Shown here in pieces: positions 27,980 through 38,800 of a stretch of DNA of 64,000 nucleotides. The position numbers and the translations under genes were made by a program. Positions within the stretch are counted from its first letter, which is position 1; each line of letters starts with the position of its first letter. Source of the stretch: Paramecium tetraurelia (Eukaryota > Ciliophora > Oligohymenophorea > Peniculida > Parameciidae); the NCBI RefSeq assembly GCF_000165425.1, contig NW_001798959.1, forward strand, positions 238,871 to 302,870. Direction: 5' to 3'. The notes beneath the pieces were generated by a model. It was not told the DNA's origin. It ran no database searches and worked only from the letters and a program-made list of their open reading frames with translations.

Positions 27980-28492
27980 TATTACTAATAAAAGAAAAAG
28001 GAAAACCAATGGATCAAAACTATAATGATAATAACATCCTCTTCTCGTTTTTTTAAAATTTACTTGCCATTATTGTTGCTAATAATTAATCTTTCATTTA
28101 GTCTAGATTCTCATCTTAATTCAAAATATAAAGCAATTTATATTTGTAATAATAAAGATTTAATATCTTTATATCATATCTTGTTATTCTAACAGCAATA
28201 TTATTGATTTTTACAACTTTTTCAAACAATTTAATGATTTTTATTTATAGAGAGTATCCTTATAGGATTAAGATTTGTCATTAATAAATTTCTAAAGTTT
28301 TTAAGTAAATTATTTGTGAATTAAAAATAGATACTATAAAAGTATGCATATGGATTAGTTTTAAGCTATAAAGTGAAGTTATAAAATAGTAACAAATAAT
28401 TGCGTTTATCTTATTTTATAGTCTCATTGACATAGATAATGTATAAATATGCATGGACAATAAATGTAAATATAAAACATCATATAAATTTA
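27980..28492. other. AT-rich intergenic stretch
   Basis: 513 bp, about 80 percent A+T, with only short frames and no motif. Contains the 3' flank of PIG-A and upstream DNA of the small gene at 27979. Confidence 0.5.
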
Positions 28493-29848
28493 TCAATTTA
28501 GTTTGAATTAATGATCTCCATATTTTTCTTTATTAACCCTATATTCTGAATTGAATTTGATAGGCTTAGACATATTTTTATATGGAAATATCAAATCCAA
28601 TATAAAAATGGCAATATAATCAATTATGAGTAATATCAATAAATATAATCCAAATATTGGACCATTGCTTTAACAAGCCTTGATTCTAGCCAATAAAGAT
28701 GGATAAGGAGATGATAAAATTTTATTGTACACAGTTTCAGCTCTTTCAGCCACCATATGCCAACTGTACATTTTAGCTACCTACTCATGGTATTAATGTG
28801 ATGGCACATTCTTAGCAATTGGAATGGCTACTGCCAATTTTTCACAGATGTCATCTGGATCAGGCTTAGCAAAATTTACCATGTTTTTAGGTAAAACCTC
28901 AACTACCCCTCCTACATTAGTGGAAACAACAAATAAGCCACAAGAGGCAGCCTCAACAATAGCAATACAAAAGGCTTCTGTTAATGAAGTGTTCAAAAAG
29001 ATGTGACCTCTTACTAGTACTTCTCTGACTTTATGACCAGGCACTGATCCTAACTTAATTGTTAATATCCTTATTACCATCTCAACTCTGTCTGTCAAAC
29101 CATGTTTTTTGATGCTTTCTTCTATAATCTTCTTCTTTGGTCCATCTCCTCCAATGATGAAATAGACCTAAGGAAACCTCTTGCATATGGTTGGTACAAC
29201 ATCTACTAATAGATCCACTCCTTTTCGAAAAGTCAATCTGCTAATGACAACAATGTTGACTGTATTGAGTGGATACCTCTTAGATGGATCTGGTTTGAAT
29301 CTACTGCAATCAACGGCATTAGGAATTACACTTATGTTTCTAGGATCTAATGATGCTCTCATACTTAAATTTTCCTTGCTTATATGAGACACAGAAACTG
29401 CATGATCCACTTCACTCAAAATGAATTTCAATATTTTGTTAACATGAAATGAAGCAGCATCATTAAATGCAAATAACGAATGATCTGTAAATACAGTTTT
29501 GTACCCCATAGATTTAGCATGCAATAATAATTCACCTCCAAAAAATGATGTAGCTGCATGTGAATGCACAACATGAATTTCTTCCCTTAATAATATTTGT
29601 CTTAATAATGGCAAGCTCCCCATGTATGTAAATAGCACAACTTATTCATGTGCTGGCACAAAAGGACAGTAATACACCTTCAAGCCATTTGTCATGTAGC
29701 GTACACCAGTCCTATTGTCGTATTTATGGGTAATTATGATCACTTTGTGACCTCTCTCCATCAAACACAGTCCCAATTGAAATATGTGCATTTCAACTCC
29801 TCCTAGTCTTGGGTAGAAGAAATCACAGATGAGACAAATGTTAACCAT
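28493..29848 (-). CDS. PIGA: PIG-A: GPI-GlcNAc transferase catalytic subunit
   Basis: 443 aa, one 24-nt intron (29054-29077, AAG end). GT4/GT-B glycosyltransferase. The N-terminus reads [15 protein letters not shown], followed by [19 protein letters not shown] and [14 protein letters not shown]. The donor-site region has [11 protein letters not shown] and the catalytic [24 protein letters not shown] with the EX7E motif. A C-terminal membrane segment ([13 protein letters not shown]) places it at the ER. It transfers GlcNAc from UDP-GlcNAc to phosphatidylinositol, the first step of GPI synthesis, in a complex with PIG-C/H/P/Q. Abundant GPI-anchored surface antigens make this pathway important in Paramecium. 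Length is near the human 484. Confidence 0.96.
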
Positions 29849-30124
29849 TTTATTATATATTTTTTAATTTTATATTACAAACTTAGAATATTTTAATTAA
29901 TTAGATGTGGAACTTAGTTGTGCGTGTTGCTTTTATTCAAATAATTCCCTCTCTTTGGGTATTTTAAAAATTTTCCGTATATTTTTATATATCATGAATG
30001 AAATGAAGCATAAATAAATACATTAATTTAATGGCTTTAAAATCATATAGAACATTCTAATTGATTCTAGTTAATTCTCATTCTGAATTTAATTGCCATA
30101 AAAATTGCCCTATGACTTTAATAT

Positions 30125-30508
30125 ATGAATTATTACAATATACTTGGTATCTAAAATACCTCATCTCAAGAACAAATCAAAATAGCGTTCAGAAACCTTG
30201 CAAAAATGCATCATCCAGTAAATTATGATTGATTATACAAGGACAAGAACCCATAATCAGTGTAATTTAGAATAATCTCTGAAGCTTACCGAATCCTTTC
30301 AAACCCTCAATTAAGAGCACGATATGATCAGTCTTAGTAATAATATGAAAAACAACTATAAATATACAAGTTAATAAGAAATTTTATTAATGGGAATGGA
30401 GAGATCCCTCTAATTCATTCAAAGGATCTTGAATCTAATCAAAATGAATCTAAGACCCTCGATATATAACAAATCTAGAAAAAAAAAATTCGAAAGACTC
30501 AAAATTGA
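30125..30508 (+). CDS. J-domain (DnaJ-like) protein, 119 aa
   Basis: Starts MNYYNILGIQNTSSQEQIK, a classic J-domain helix I-II. The HPD motif is split by a 24-nt intron (30218-30241) after HHP and resumes DKNPQ. Helix IV (ISEAYRILSNPQLRARYD) completes the domain by residue 70. The tail is basic with Gln/Lys and has no zinc finger, so this is a class C J-protein. It would stimulate Hsp70 ATPase; partner unknown. Located between PIG-A and the second cyclic-nucleotide gene. Confidence 0.87.
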
Positions 30509-30571
30509 AATTCTCATTTTATATTACTTTTTTTGTTCAATATTATATCTGTGATATATATATTATACATT

Positions 30572-32497
30572 ATGTAAAATAAAACATCACTAGTTTTTGA
30601 TTAAGCTTAGAGATATGCGAAAATTAAAAAAGAAAACGAAGAATTGCTTTACTCAACATTGAAGTTATATTAACAATATGGAAAAATTGATGATCCCAAT
30701 CTGATTGCAACAATTCTCGATTCTCTCTAAACAATCGAATTCTTTAAATAAAATTGTCCAGAAGGCATGAAACTAGCTGAATTCGTTTCCAATGCCATTA
30801 AATATTTCAAATATGAATAATATGATTATGGATCCCCCATATTTCATTATGGAGAATACGGTGATAAGATGTTCATCATTTTGAAGGGAGAAGTTTATGT
30901 CTTCGGACCAAAACCCCAGGATGAAATTAACAAAGAAATGGAATAACTTAAATAATAGGAAGAAGGTGAATTGGTTATTAAAGGATAAAAAAGGTAGTTA
31001 ACTACAAATGTAGATAACTTACTCAAAATTTAAGACTCCAGATATTATAAAGATGGAGTTCTTCTCTATTAAAAAGTAAACTTACTCTCTCTAACTAGAT
31101 TTTTCAATACTACTCAGGACAATGTTTTGGTGACGTAGCCTTAACATCAGACAAACCCAGATCTGCTACTATTATCGTATCATCAGAAAAGGTTTATTGT
31201 TTATCTATGCGAAGAAATGATTTTAAAATCATCTTCTAAAAATCAATCTAATAGGCTAGAAACACTATTGAATTCTTTATGAGAATCTTCCCAGGAGCTC
31301 TTCAATTTAATCTCTCCAAATTTATTTAATATTTGCGACCTGTTGTCTTCCAAAGCAAAACCATTCTTTGGCAAATTGGAGATGAACCATAGTTCTTCTT
31401 CATTATTGTTACTGGAAGAGTAGAACTCTACAAATACATGGATCTTGATACTTTAACAGGTAAATCCAAAATTAATGATGAAATCAAATAAGGATTATTT
31501 GTAGGCAAATAATAGTATAAAGCTAAAATAGTTGTATGATTAATCTTTATATAAAAAGCTTAGTTAATTAGCAGAAGGTAATATAGTTGGTTAGGAAGAG
31601 CTTCTGGAAGATTTTCAAAAAAGATAATACTATTGTGAAGTAGTCGATATCACCAATGCCTATTACATGGAAGCAAGTGATTTTAGAGCAATCAAAGGAA
31701 ATCATCAAGATATCATTGACTGTTTGAGAGAGAGAGCCACTGTTAATAAAGATTATATAAATAAAAGAAAACAACTAATACTTCACAATTTTAAGAATTA
31801 TGATTCGTATTTGAATACATTGACTTAAAACTAGACAAGCAAAGAATAAAAATTAAAGGAGATTTTCTCAGTACCTAATAAAGATAACAAATCCAATTCT
31901 TTATGTGTGAGATCCTAAAAATAAATTAAAGGATCTCAAAATGAGATTCTCCAACAACACATTGCTTTTGATTAAAAAAGGAAGTTAGTTGAACCTTAAG
32001 AAAAAACAGAATTAAGATTTATCATAAATAATAATAATTTATCCTACATAAGAGAAAGATTATAAAGATAATAATAGCCGGAAAGAAATAGTCAATCACC
32101 TTAAAAGCATGTGAAAAATAAGGTCTTGATTTCTCAAATATTAAAGAAATACTAGAATAAAAAGGTACTTCATGAAAAGAAAGATAAAAAGAGAAAATCA
32201 ATATTTGTAACTTCATCTTAGTCATCAATTGGGTAGACTGTGGAAACTGAAAACTCAGTAGATTTGTTAAGATAAAGATAAAGGACTTCGATCTTAAGAC
32301 CAAGTTATGTGCAATTAAGAGGGAGAAAGCAGTCAGGAGAAAAGAGTAATAATAATAATACTACAACAATTATAAATTTAACAGAAGTGGAAACAAGAAC
32401 ACATTAATAAACAATGCATTTAATAACTAATGTGACACGCATGACTCCAAATAGCACTAAATTTTTTAAAACAATAAGATCGATTTCAGGGAAATGA
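30572..32497 (+). CDS. Protein with two cyclic-nucleotide-binding domains (copy 2)
   Basis: 625 aa with introns 31076-31098 and 31534-31558. Same architecture as the gene at 26346-27775: CNBD 1 (FHYGEYGDKMFIIL, then a roughly 50-residue insert, then GQCFGDVALTSDKPRSATII) and CNBD 2 (ILWQIGDEPQFFFIIV). A 200-residue basic Gln/Ser/Asn-rich tail is longer than in copy 1. The Arg of the phosphate cassette (KPRSA) is kept in domain 1, while domain 2 is more divergent. No catalytic domain. Stop codon lies 5 bp from the convergent carboxypeptidase stop. Confidence 0.93.
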
Positions 32498-32502
32498 TAA
32501 AA

Positions 32503-33871
32503 TCACTTTATAAAATTCTCAATGACTTAATATGCTGCCTTAGGGTTATCAGTGGGTATCATATGACCTGCCTTGTAGATTGTAGCATATGAAAAGTTCT
32601 CAAAAGTCTTGATGTAGCCATGAGTTTCAACCTTGTTTTCTTCTCCTTAAATTGGGGAAGTAATAAATTGTTTTTTAGCATTTTTCCATTAATACTTGTA
32701 TTTCCAATCAATCTAGTAAATCCAATTCCATGCTCCTGGTGTATTAATTATGTAATCTAGCTATCCATTTAACAATAACACCTTATATTATCTCTCTAAT
32801 AACAGTTAAATGTCCTTTAGTCTACTTTCACCAATATCTTTTTGGAAGGCGTTATAAATCTTCTCATTAGACCTCTAAAATTTTGTTATTTCTGATGAGA
32901 ATTGTTTGATATAGTTATTTAAGAAATCCGCCCAAGAATAATCATACTCATCAGATCCTTTGTATTTTCGAATATTGTAAACATTAATGTTACCAATCTA
33001 TTCTATAAATTTATCATCTGTCATAAGATCTAATTGTTCTGCTCCTTTGGCATATTCTCCATTCCTAATATATGATTATCCAACTGCCCCAATCTTCTAC
33101 AATCTATTCAAATCCAATTAAGAAATGGCTCCAATGCTGTATAAGTAACTATGATAATAATTCAATTGATTTTCAGTATCAGTTATTCCATCGATAATTG
33201 CAATTCCTTTGAAATTGACCTTATCTAAGGTTTCCTTATCCTATAGTAATCTTGTAGCAAATGCTGGTATGTAATGACCTGCATAACTCTCCCCAAAAAT
33301 ATAAGTATTCACCAAATCTAAGCCATTCAATCTCGTATAGATCGACTTAAGTGTTTCCACAAAGTAATTAGCAGCCTAATCACTATTGGTGACAACATTT
33401 TCTTTATCAGCTTTACTCATACCAGCACCAAATGGCTAATCAATGAAGAGTAAGTGCATCACCTTATTCCAAGAATATTCCTGTTATATGATAATTATTT
33501 CTTACTCTCTTTTTCACTATGTAGGGCTTGTCTTTTGCTGCTGTATCTGGGTTTTTCGTTATGACCCATGGACCAATTTCCATATAGTTACCAAGTTAAC
33601 TGGATGATCCTGGACCTCCATTCAACCAAACAGCCAAAACATCTCCTTTCTGTATTGCTTCAAGATTTGCTGTTCCTTCTTTTAATATCAAATGATAATA
33701 TATCGATCCAACATCCTTAAATTTTACATAATCAGTTTCTGTGTAATAAGGTAGATCTTCTCCCATCAACTCAGCAAAAAAGCCTAAAATTTTATTAATT
33801 TTGTTACTAGTTTAATCTGTGCACCTGACAAACACTAATGATGTAATTATGAGTACTAATATAATTTTCAT
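32503..33871 (-). CDS. Serine carboxypeptidase, family S10, secreted/lysosomal
   Basis: 447 aa, one 25-nt intron (33481-33505). A signal peptide (KIILVLIITSLVFVRC) begins the protein. Substrate loop WLNGGPGSSS, nucleophile region FGESYAGHYIP, Asp in LLNGQLDYIINTPG and His in YKAGHMIPTDNP give the complete Ser-Asp-His triad. Releases C-terminal residues from peptides at acid pH; in ciliates such enzymes are secreted or lysosomal. The start is the first ATG and gives the full signal peptide. Confidence 0.95.
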
Positions 33872-34230
33872 TAATTAAATTTTTATATATTATATATAGA
33901 ATATGTTGATCAAAAAAGGGTCTCTTGCGAATTAATTAATAAATAAGCAAATTCAATACTATTTTCTTATCTTTTTACTATTGGTATAGCATCTTGTTCT
34001 TAATACACATTTTTAAGTCTCAACAAAGACAAGGTCGATATTTTTAACTTCTCGTGATATCCACTTCCAATAGAAATTGTTAGTATTGCAGGTATTCTTT
34101 TGGGGTAAAATTTAACCCTCTCAGGAGATATTATAATTATCAATTTCTAAATGATGTTCTATCAATAGTCAGTTATGATCATAAACAAAAAATCTAAAAT
34201 AATGTATATAGTTTAAGTATATCAAATAAA
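33872..34230. other. Spacer with unassigned open frame
   Basis: 359 bp. On the minus strand 33913-34165 is a TGA-free frame with coding-like composition but no start codon and no motif. It is in the same phase as the broken ORF at 34231-34782, so it could be the decayed 3' continuation of that gene. Confidence 0.3.
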
Positions 34231-34782
34231 TCAAAATATGAAGAGAAATTCTAGATTAATGTTAAAATTAATAAAATCATATGGCTATGGAGGGTTATTT
34301 TAATCTTCGTTCTCTTGTATTTTATTTCGTGCCTTTTGCCACCTTTGATAAATACTATTTTCTTGAAAAGGGTCTTATTCTTTTGCAGGCAATAGATGAA
34401 CCATCCCAGCCAAGCATTACCCATATTGTTCTATATCATTGACATAGTTTTTGGCATTGCCTTTGATTCACTTTTCAACAATAACTTCTAGTTGTTCTCA
34501 TGCATAGCTAATGAATGCGCGGGTATGATAAGATTCTTTTGGATCTTGTTCTAAAATAGGTCAAAAAAAGAAGGACAATGTTATTTTTTCTAAATTCCAG
34601 ATCTTTTGTATTATTTTCTATTTGCCAATCACTTCTGATTCGAACATCTGATGCCTGATTTTTGGAATCTCAACAGCATAATCAACATAATTAGAAGTAT
34701 GCCGATAATTTTAAACATACAAGGCATAAGCTTACGAATTTAAATATTTTTGAAGATCCAAATGGTCATAAAGTCTCTTCAT
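34231..34782 (-). pseudogene. ORF broken by three in-frame TGA codons
   Basis: From ATG 34780-34782 the frame stays coding-like for about 180 codons, using TAA/TAG as Gln. It is interrupted by TGA at 34561-34563, 34498-34500 and 34468-34470 (given-strand coordinates) before the TGA at 34231-34233. Text on both sides of each TGA continues smoothly (e.g. HTRAFISYA before and EQLEVIVEK after), and Trp would fit each site. No GT...AG intron removes them. Best reading is a pseudogene with TGG-to-TGA changes; readthrough is the alternative. No known family recognised. Confidence 0.5.
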
Positions 34783-34899
34783 TTTCTTTGGGTTGAGTTG
34801 AACAATAAGAAACAAAATAAGAAGGATTCATAATAAATATTATTTTAAATATATTAACAATATTATTTTTATTGTGAGAAATAAGCTTAGAAAAGGATA

Positions 34900-35376
34900 A
34901 TGAACTTCTTATTTAAATCTAAAAAGAGCATTCTGTTGGTAATTAAAATTGGATACAAGCTGAAGAAAATCAAAGAATATTTAAGAAGGTTTAAAAGACA
35001 ATACTGAAATAAGTTTGGATTCAGAATCGCTAAAGTGCTTGGCAATTTAGAAAAGAGTACCTCACAACAGAAATATCTTCAGTCAGGTAACTTCTGGAAT
35101 AAACATGTATTTACAAATAGAAATTATACAACAGAAACTTTCAAAGATTAAAATTGTTATTAAAGATAGGAATGACTTATAATCAATAGAAATTTTTTTG
35201 AAAAATTGATTTACTTTGTTAAAATTAATAGAGATGCAGATTGTCTTAAGTAGTATTTAAGGTTCTATTGTAGGTTATTATTAAATTTGTTGAAATCTAA
35301 AACAACTGATGTAAGGATTGTGAATCATATCTCAATGTTAAGCGCTAAAATTCAAAACAGCTATTCACTTAGTTGA
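34900..35376 (+). CDS. Hypothetical helical protein (about 158 aa, two compensating frame breaks)
   Basis: ATG at 34900-34902. A natural frame follows from 34926 after one base is added in AAAAA (34921-34925). It returns to a different phase after TTTTTTT (35193-35199), which has one base too many, and ends at TGA 35374-35376. With both fixed the product is basic, Gln/Leu/Lys-rich and helical. No domain. Divergent from the broken ORF at 34782. It might itself be decaying. Confidence 0.42.
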
Positions 35377-35837
35377 AGAATCAAACTTAATAAATAAAAA
35401 AAATGTTTAAAAAATTATTAATTCCTAAACTTTCTTCTTCTATGTTAATAAGTGATTCTATTGATTGAAATGAATAGAGTAATAAAACATAAAATTTCTG
35501 TTGAGATACCAAATATTTAAACTGTTTTTCTATGACTACTTTTACAGAATTTTCAAATAAAAAAATTCTGTAGTGCAAATCGTAACTCGAAAAAATGGAA
35601 AATCTTATATAGTGATTTTATTAATTTATCAAATATTTTATTATGATAATATTAAATTTTTCGGATAACAGGTGTTTTCATTAAGTAGTTAAAAATTGAA
35701 TATAAAATGTTGTTGTTTATTGAAAGAATATAAATTAGAATGAAAATAAGTCTATTATAAGACTATGAGACATTTTACTTTATTTTTATAATTGAAATAA
35801 TTACTAAATTACTTAATTTAATTTAGCTTAATTTCAG
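35377..35837. other. AT-rich intergenic stretch
   Basis: 461 bp. A minus-strand frame (about 35373-35578) is open but starts without ATG and shows no motif. Otherwise plain A+T-rich DNA between convergent genes. Confidence 0.4.
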
Positions 35838-38800
35838 TCAATCAATTTTGCTCGCTATCTTTTCATCCGCTTTCTACATTCTGGATTCAAAAATGTATTT
35901 TTTAATTTCATCTAACATAACTATTTCAATAGCTTGTAATAATTTGTTTGAAAACAGTTTTTTGGATGTAGATTTGAAATTATCAATTTCTTTCGGGATG
36001 CTTTACATAGCCAATAATAGAATTTATTTCAAGATATCATTAAAATTTTGATTTTTCAAATATTAATTGAACACATTTAAGTATTGTGGTTTGAATGTTA
36101 AGCTATCATCCATGATCATTCCTTCCCTTTTCAGATAGTCAATAATATTTTTCACTAACTCATGTTATTCAAGTTTTTCGGCTTCTTTAAGTTGATGTTG
36201 TTATTAGTTAAATAAGTCTCTTTTCTAATTAAAGTCAACAATCATCTAATACTATAATTATATTATACCTAATTCATATGATCGATTTCCTATTATGATT
36301 TATTTCCTAATTTACATTAGTCTGATCGAGACTTTACTTATTGTTAATAATTAGTTAGATTTTGAAGCTCATTTTACAATTATTCAAGTTTTGCATTATA
36401 ATGTTGTTTGTATTCATTTTTTAATATCATTTCTAATGGATCTTTGTATTTTGATTAAGCTCCTAATTCATTACATAGATTGTAAATAACAGGCCTCATG
36501 ATACCTTGATAAAATTTATTCATAGATTAGGAATTTGAAATTTATAGTTAATTGCATGCATTTTGCACATTCATATTTTAAACATTAAAACTCTAACTTA
36601 GTAAAGCTTATATCATTTTATTTGTGATTGTTTTAAACACCTACTCTTAATCACACAATTTTTGGTAAAAATAATCAAGAAAGAAGGCAATTCTTTGGAT
36701 TTCCTAATCTTTTTAATAATAATCTAACATCTTAGTGGAGAAATAATTTAATTCATTGTTCATTGCCTCCTTATATTGGTTATAATCTTCAATATCATTT
36801 TTCACTTGCTTATACTTTTTATTTCCTTCTCTTAAACCGATTTCAATCACTTTTTTTTTAATTGAACCATTTTCAGAACCTTATTTACATTTAGCCATTG
36901 ATAATTTTATATATTTTTATGCAAGTTAGCAAAAACACTTTTTAAAACCATCAACACTACCTTTACTCTCTTAAAAGGATTGACTTATGATTTCTAAAAC
37001 ACCAGAATCTAATTCGTTATAATTTTAAAATAAATTCTCAAGTTCAGCATAGTTAGTAGCATTCTATACAAGTTTTATTACGTCTTATAAAGATTGATAT
37101 TTCTATTCTACAGCTTATTATTCTAAATCAGTCAACCAAAAACCAGATTTTTTTAATCCTTCAATAGTAACTTCAGGGATTTTTTTCAAAAATTCAGTGA
37201 TTCCAATTTTTTTTAATGTTTTCATAGAAGTTCCACCAAGTTGAAGAGCTTCCTTGATTCCTACAGGTCCTGCCAAAGCTAATGAAGCTGCAATATTAAT
37301 AACTTTTTATTATCCCCAAGTTCCCCAATCAATTTTTATTCCTTTCCATGCTGATTGAACGGCAAGCAACATGTCAGCGATACCTTCACTTATTAAGGCT
37401 TACCCTATAGGCAAAGCAGCCCCAGCTGTGAATGCACATATTGCACATCCAACTACAAACTAACACAACCCAATGGCAAACATTGCTATATATTCAAAAA
37501 AACTTTTTTCTTTTTTCTTTTTATTCAGACTACCAAGTTTAGGTAACGGTCCGTCGTCAATCACTTCTTACTAATCTTTTATAGATTGTTCTAAATCACC
37601 ATTTTCTTTTTCATCCTTCATAATCACTGGTATCCAACTTAAATCAAGTACTTCATCATTAGGATTGAAGGTTTTCAAAGTGTTTAGAATAGAGTCGATG
37701 TTTTGAATTACTTTATTATACACTTTTAAATGATTATTAATCTTACTCTCAATAGTATCTTTTTATACATTATTTTACTTGATAAATTCAATAGCTGATA
37801 CATTAGTTATTTCTGAATCTTTTGTTAAGTCTAAGTCGGGTAATTCTAGATTTTATTTAGGAACCTTAATTTCGGACTATTAAAAATCAGGCAAATTTTA
37901 ATTATCTTAAAACTATTCTACTTAAATCCTGTTCAACTTAGAAGCAGTTGCAAATCCTTTTTCATCATTAATCTTAGTGAGAAATAAAGATTTTGCTTTT
38001 TCCAATGTTTAAATAGCTTCTTTACTGCTCCCATGTTATATTTCACTTAAACCTTTGTAATATTATACCTAAGGATCGTTTTCAGATATTTCAGCTGCCT
38101 TTTAAAATGTCTTTAAATCGTCCTTTTACAGTCCTTGATATACCAAATATTTTGGATTTTATCCTTCATCAGAATTCAACCAATTTTCAATTTCATCTTC
38201 ATTTAATCCAGTCTCTTGAAATTGTTCCAAATAAAGACCCCATTTCTCTTCTAAAATTTAAAAGGCGGCCCTATTTTCGTTTATTTTTACTTTGCTCTTT
38301 GCTAATTAACAAAACTTTTTAAAACATTTGTCCTCATTTAATAATTTTTTCATTTCTAATTCTATTTCGTTTGAATAGTATTATTCACTTAGATCTCTAA
38401 AGAATGTAAGGACTTCTAAATAATTTTTGCTTTATTTTTTCTAACTTGTTGAATAATAATCCAAGGCATCCTAAATCGTTTTGAGTTAAGTGAGACCTCC
38501 AACAAATAAATTTTCAGGGAAACTTACAATTAGTTCTGCAGTACCCAATTTACCTTACCTTGCTGTTCTACCAAATCCTTGAAGTTAAATTCTTATATTT
38601 CGAGGTAGAAAAGACATTATGACATGAAGACCACCATTCTTTTCTAATTCTTCATTAGTTGTTAAATCGGTCCCCCTTCCGGCCAAGTTTGTGGCAATGA
38701 TAACAGATTTAGGTCCAATTACCTTCTTTAATTCCTATTGATCATCTGTATAAGTGATAGATTATATTTTATATTTTTTTAGATAAACATCTATTTTTTA

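Noticed and set aside
35373-35578. Minus-strand open frame between two genes
   Set aside because: No ATG start, no motif and very AT-rich.
38660-38720. Treating the RGTDL/GRTARQG block as a plain DEAD-box helicase
   Set aside because: The order and wording ([29 protein letters not shown]) is SecA-specific rather than eIF4A/DEAH type.
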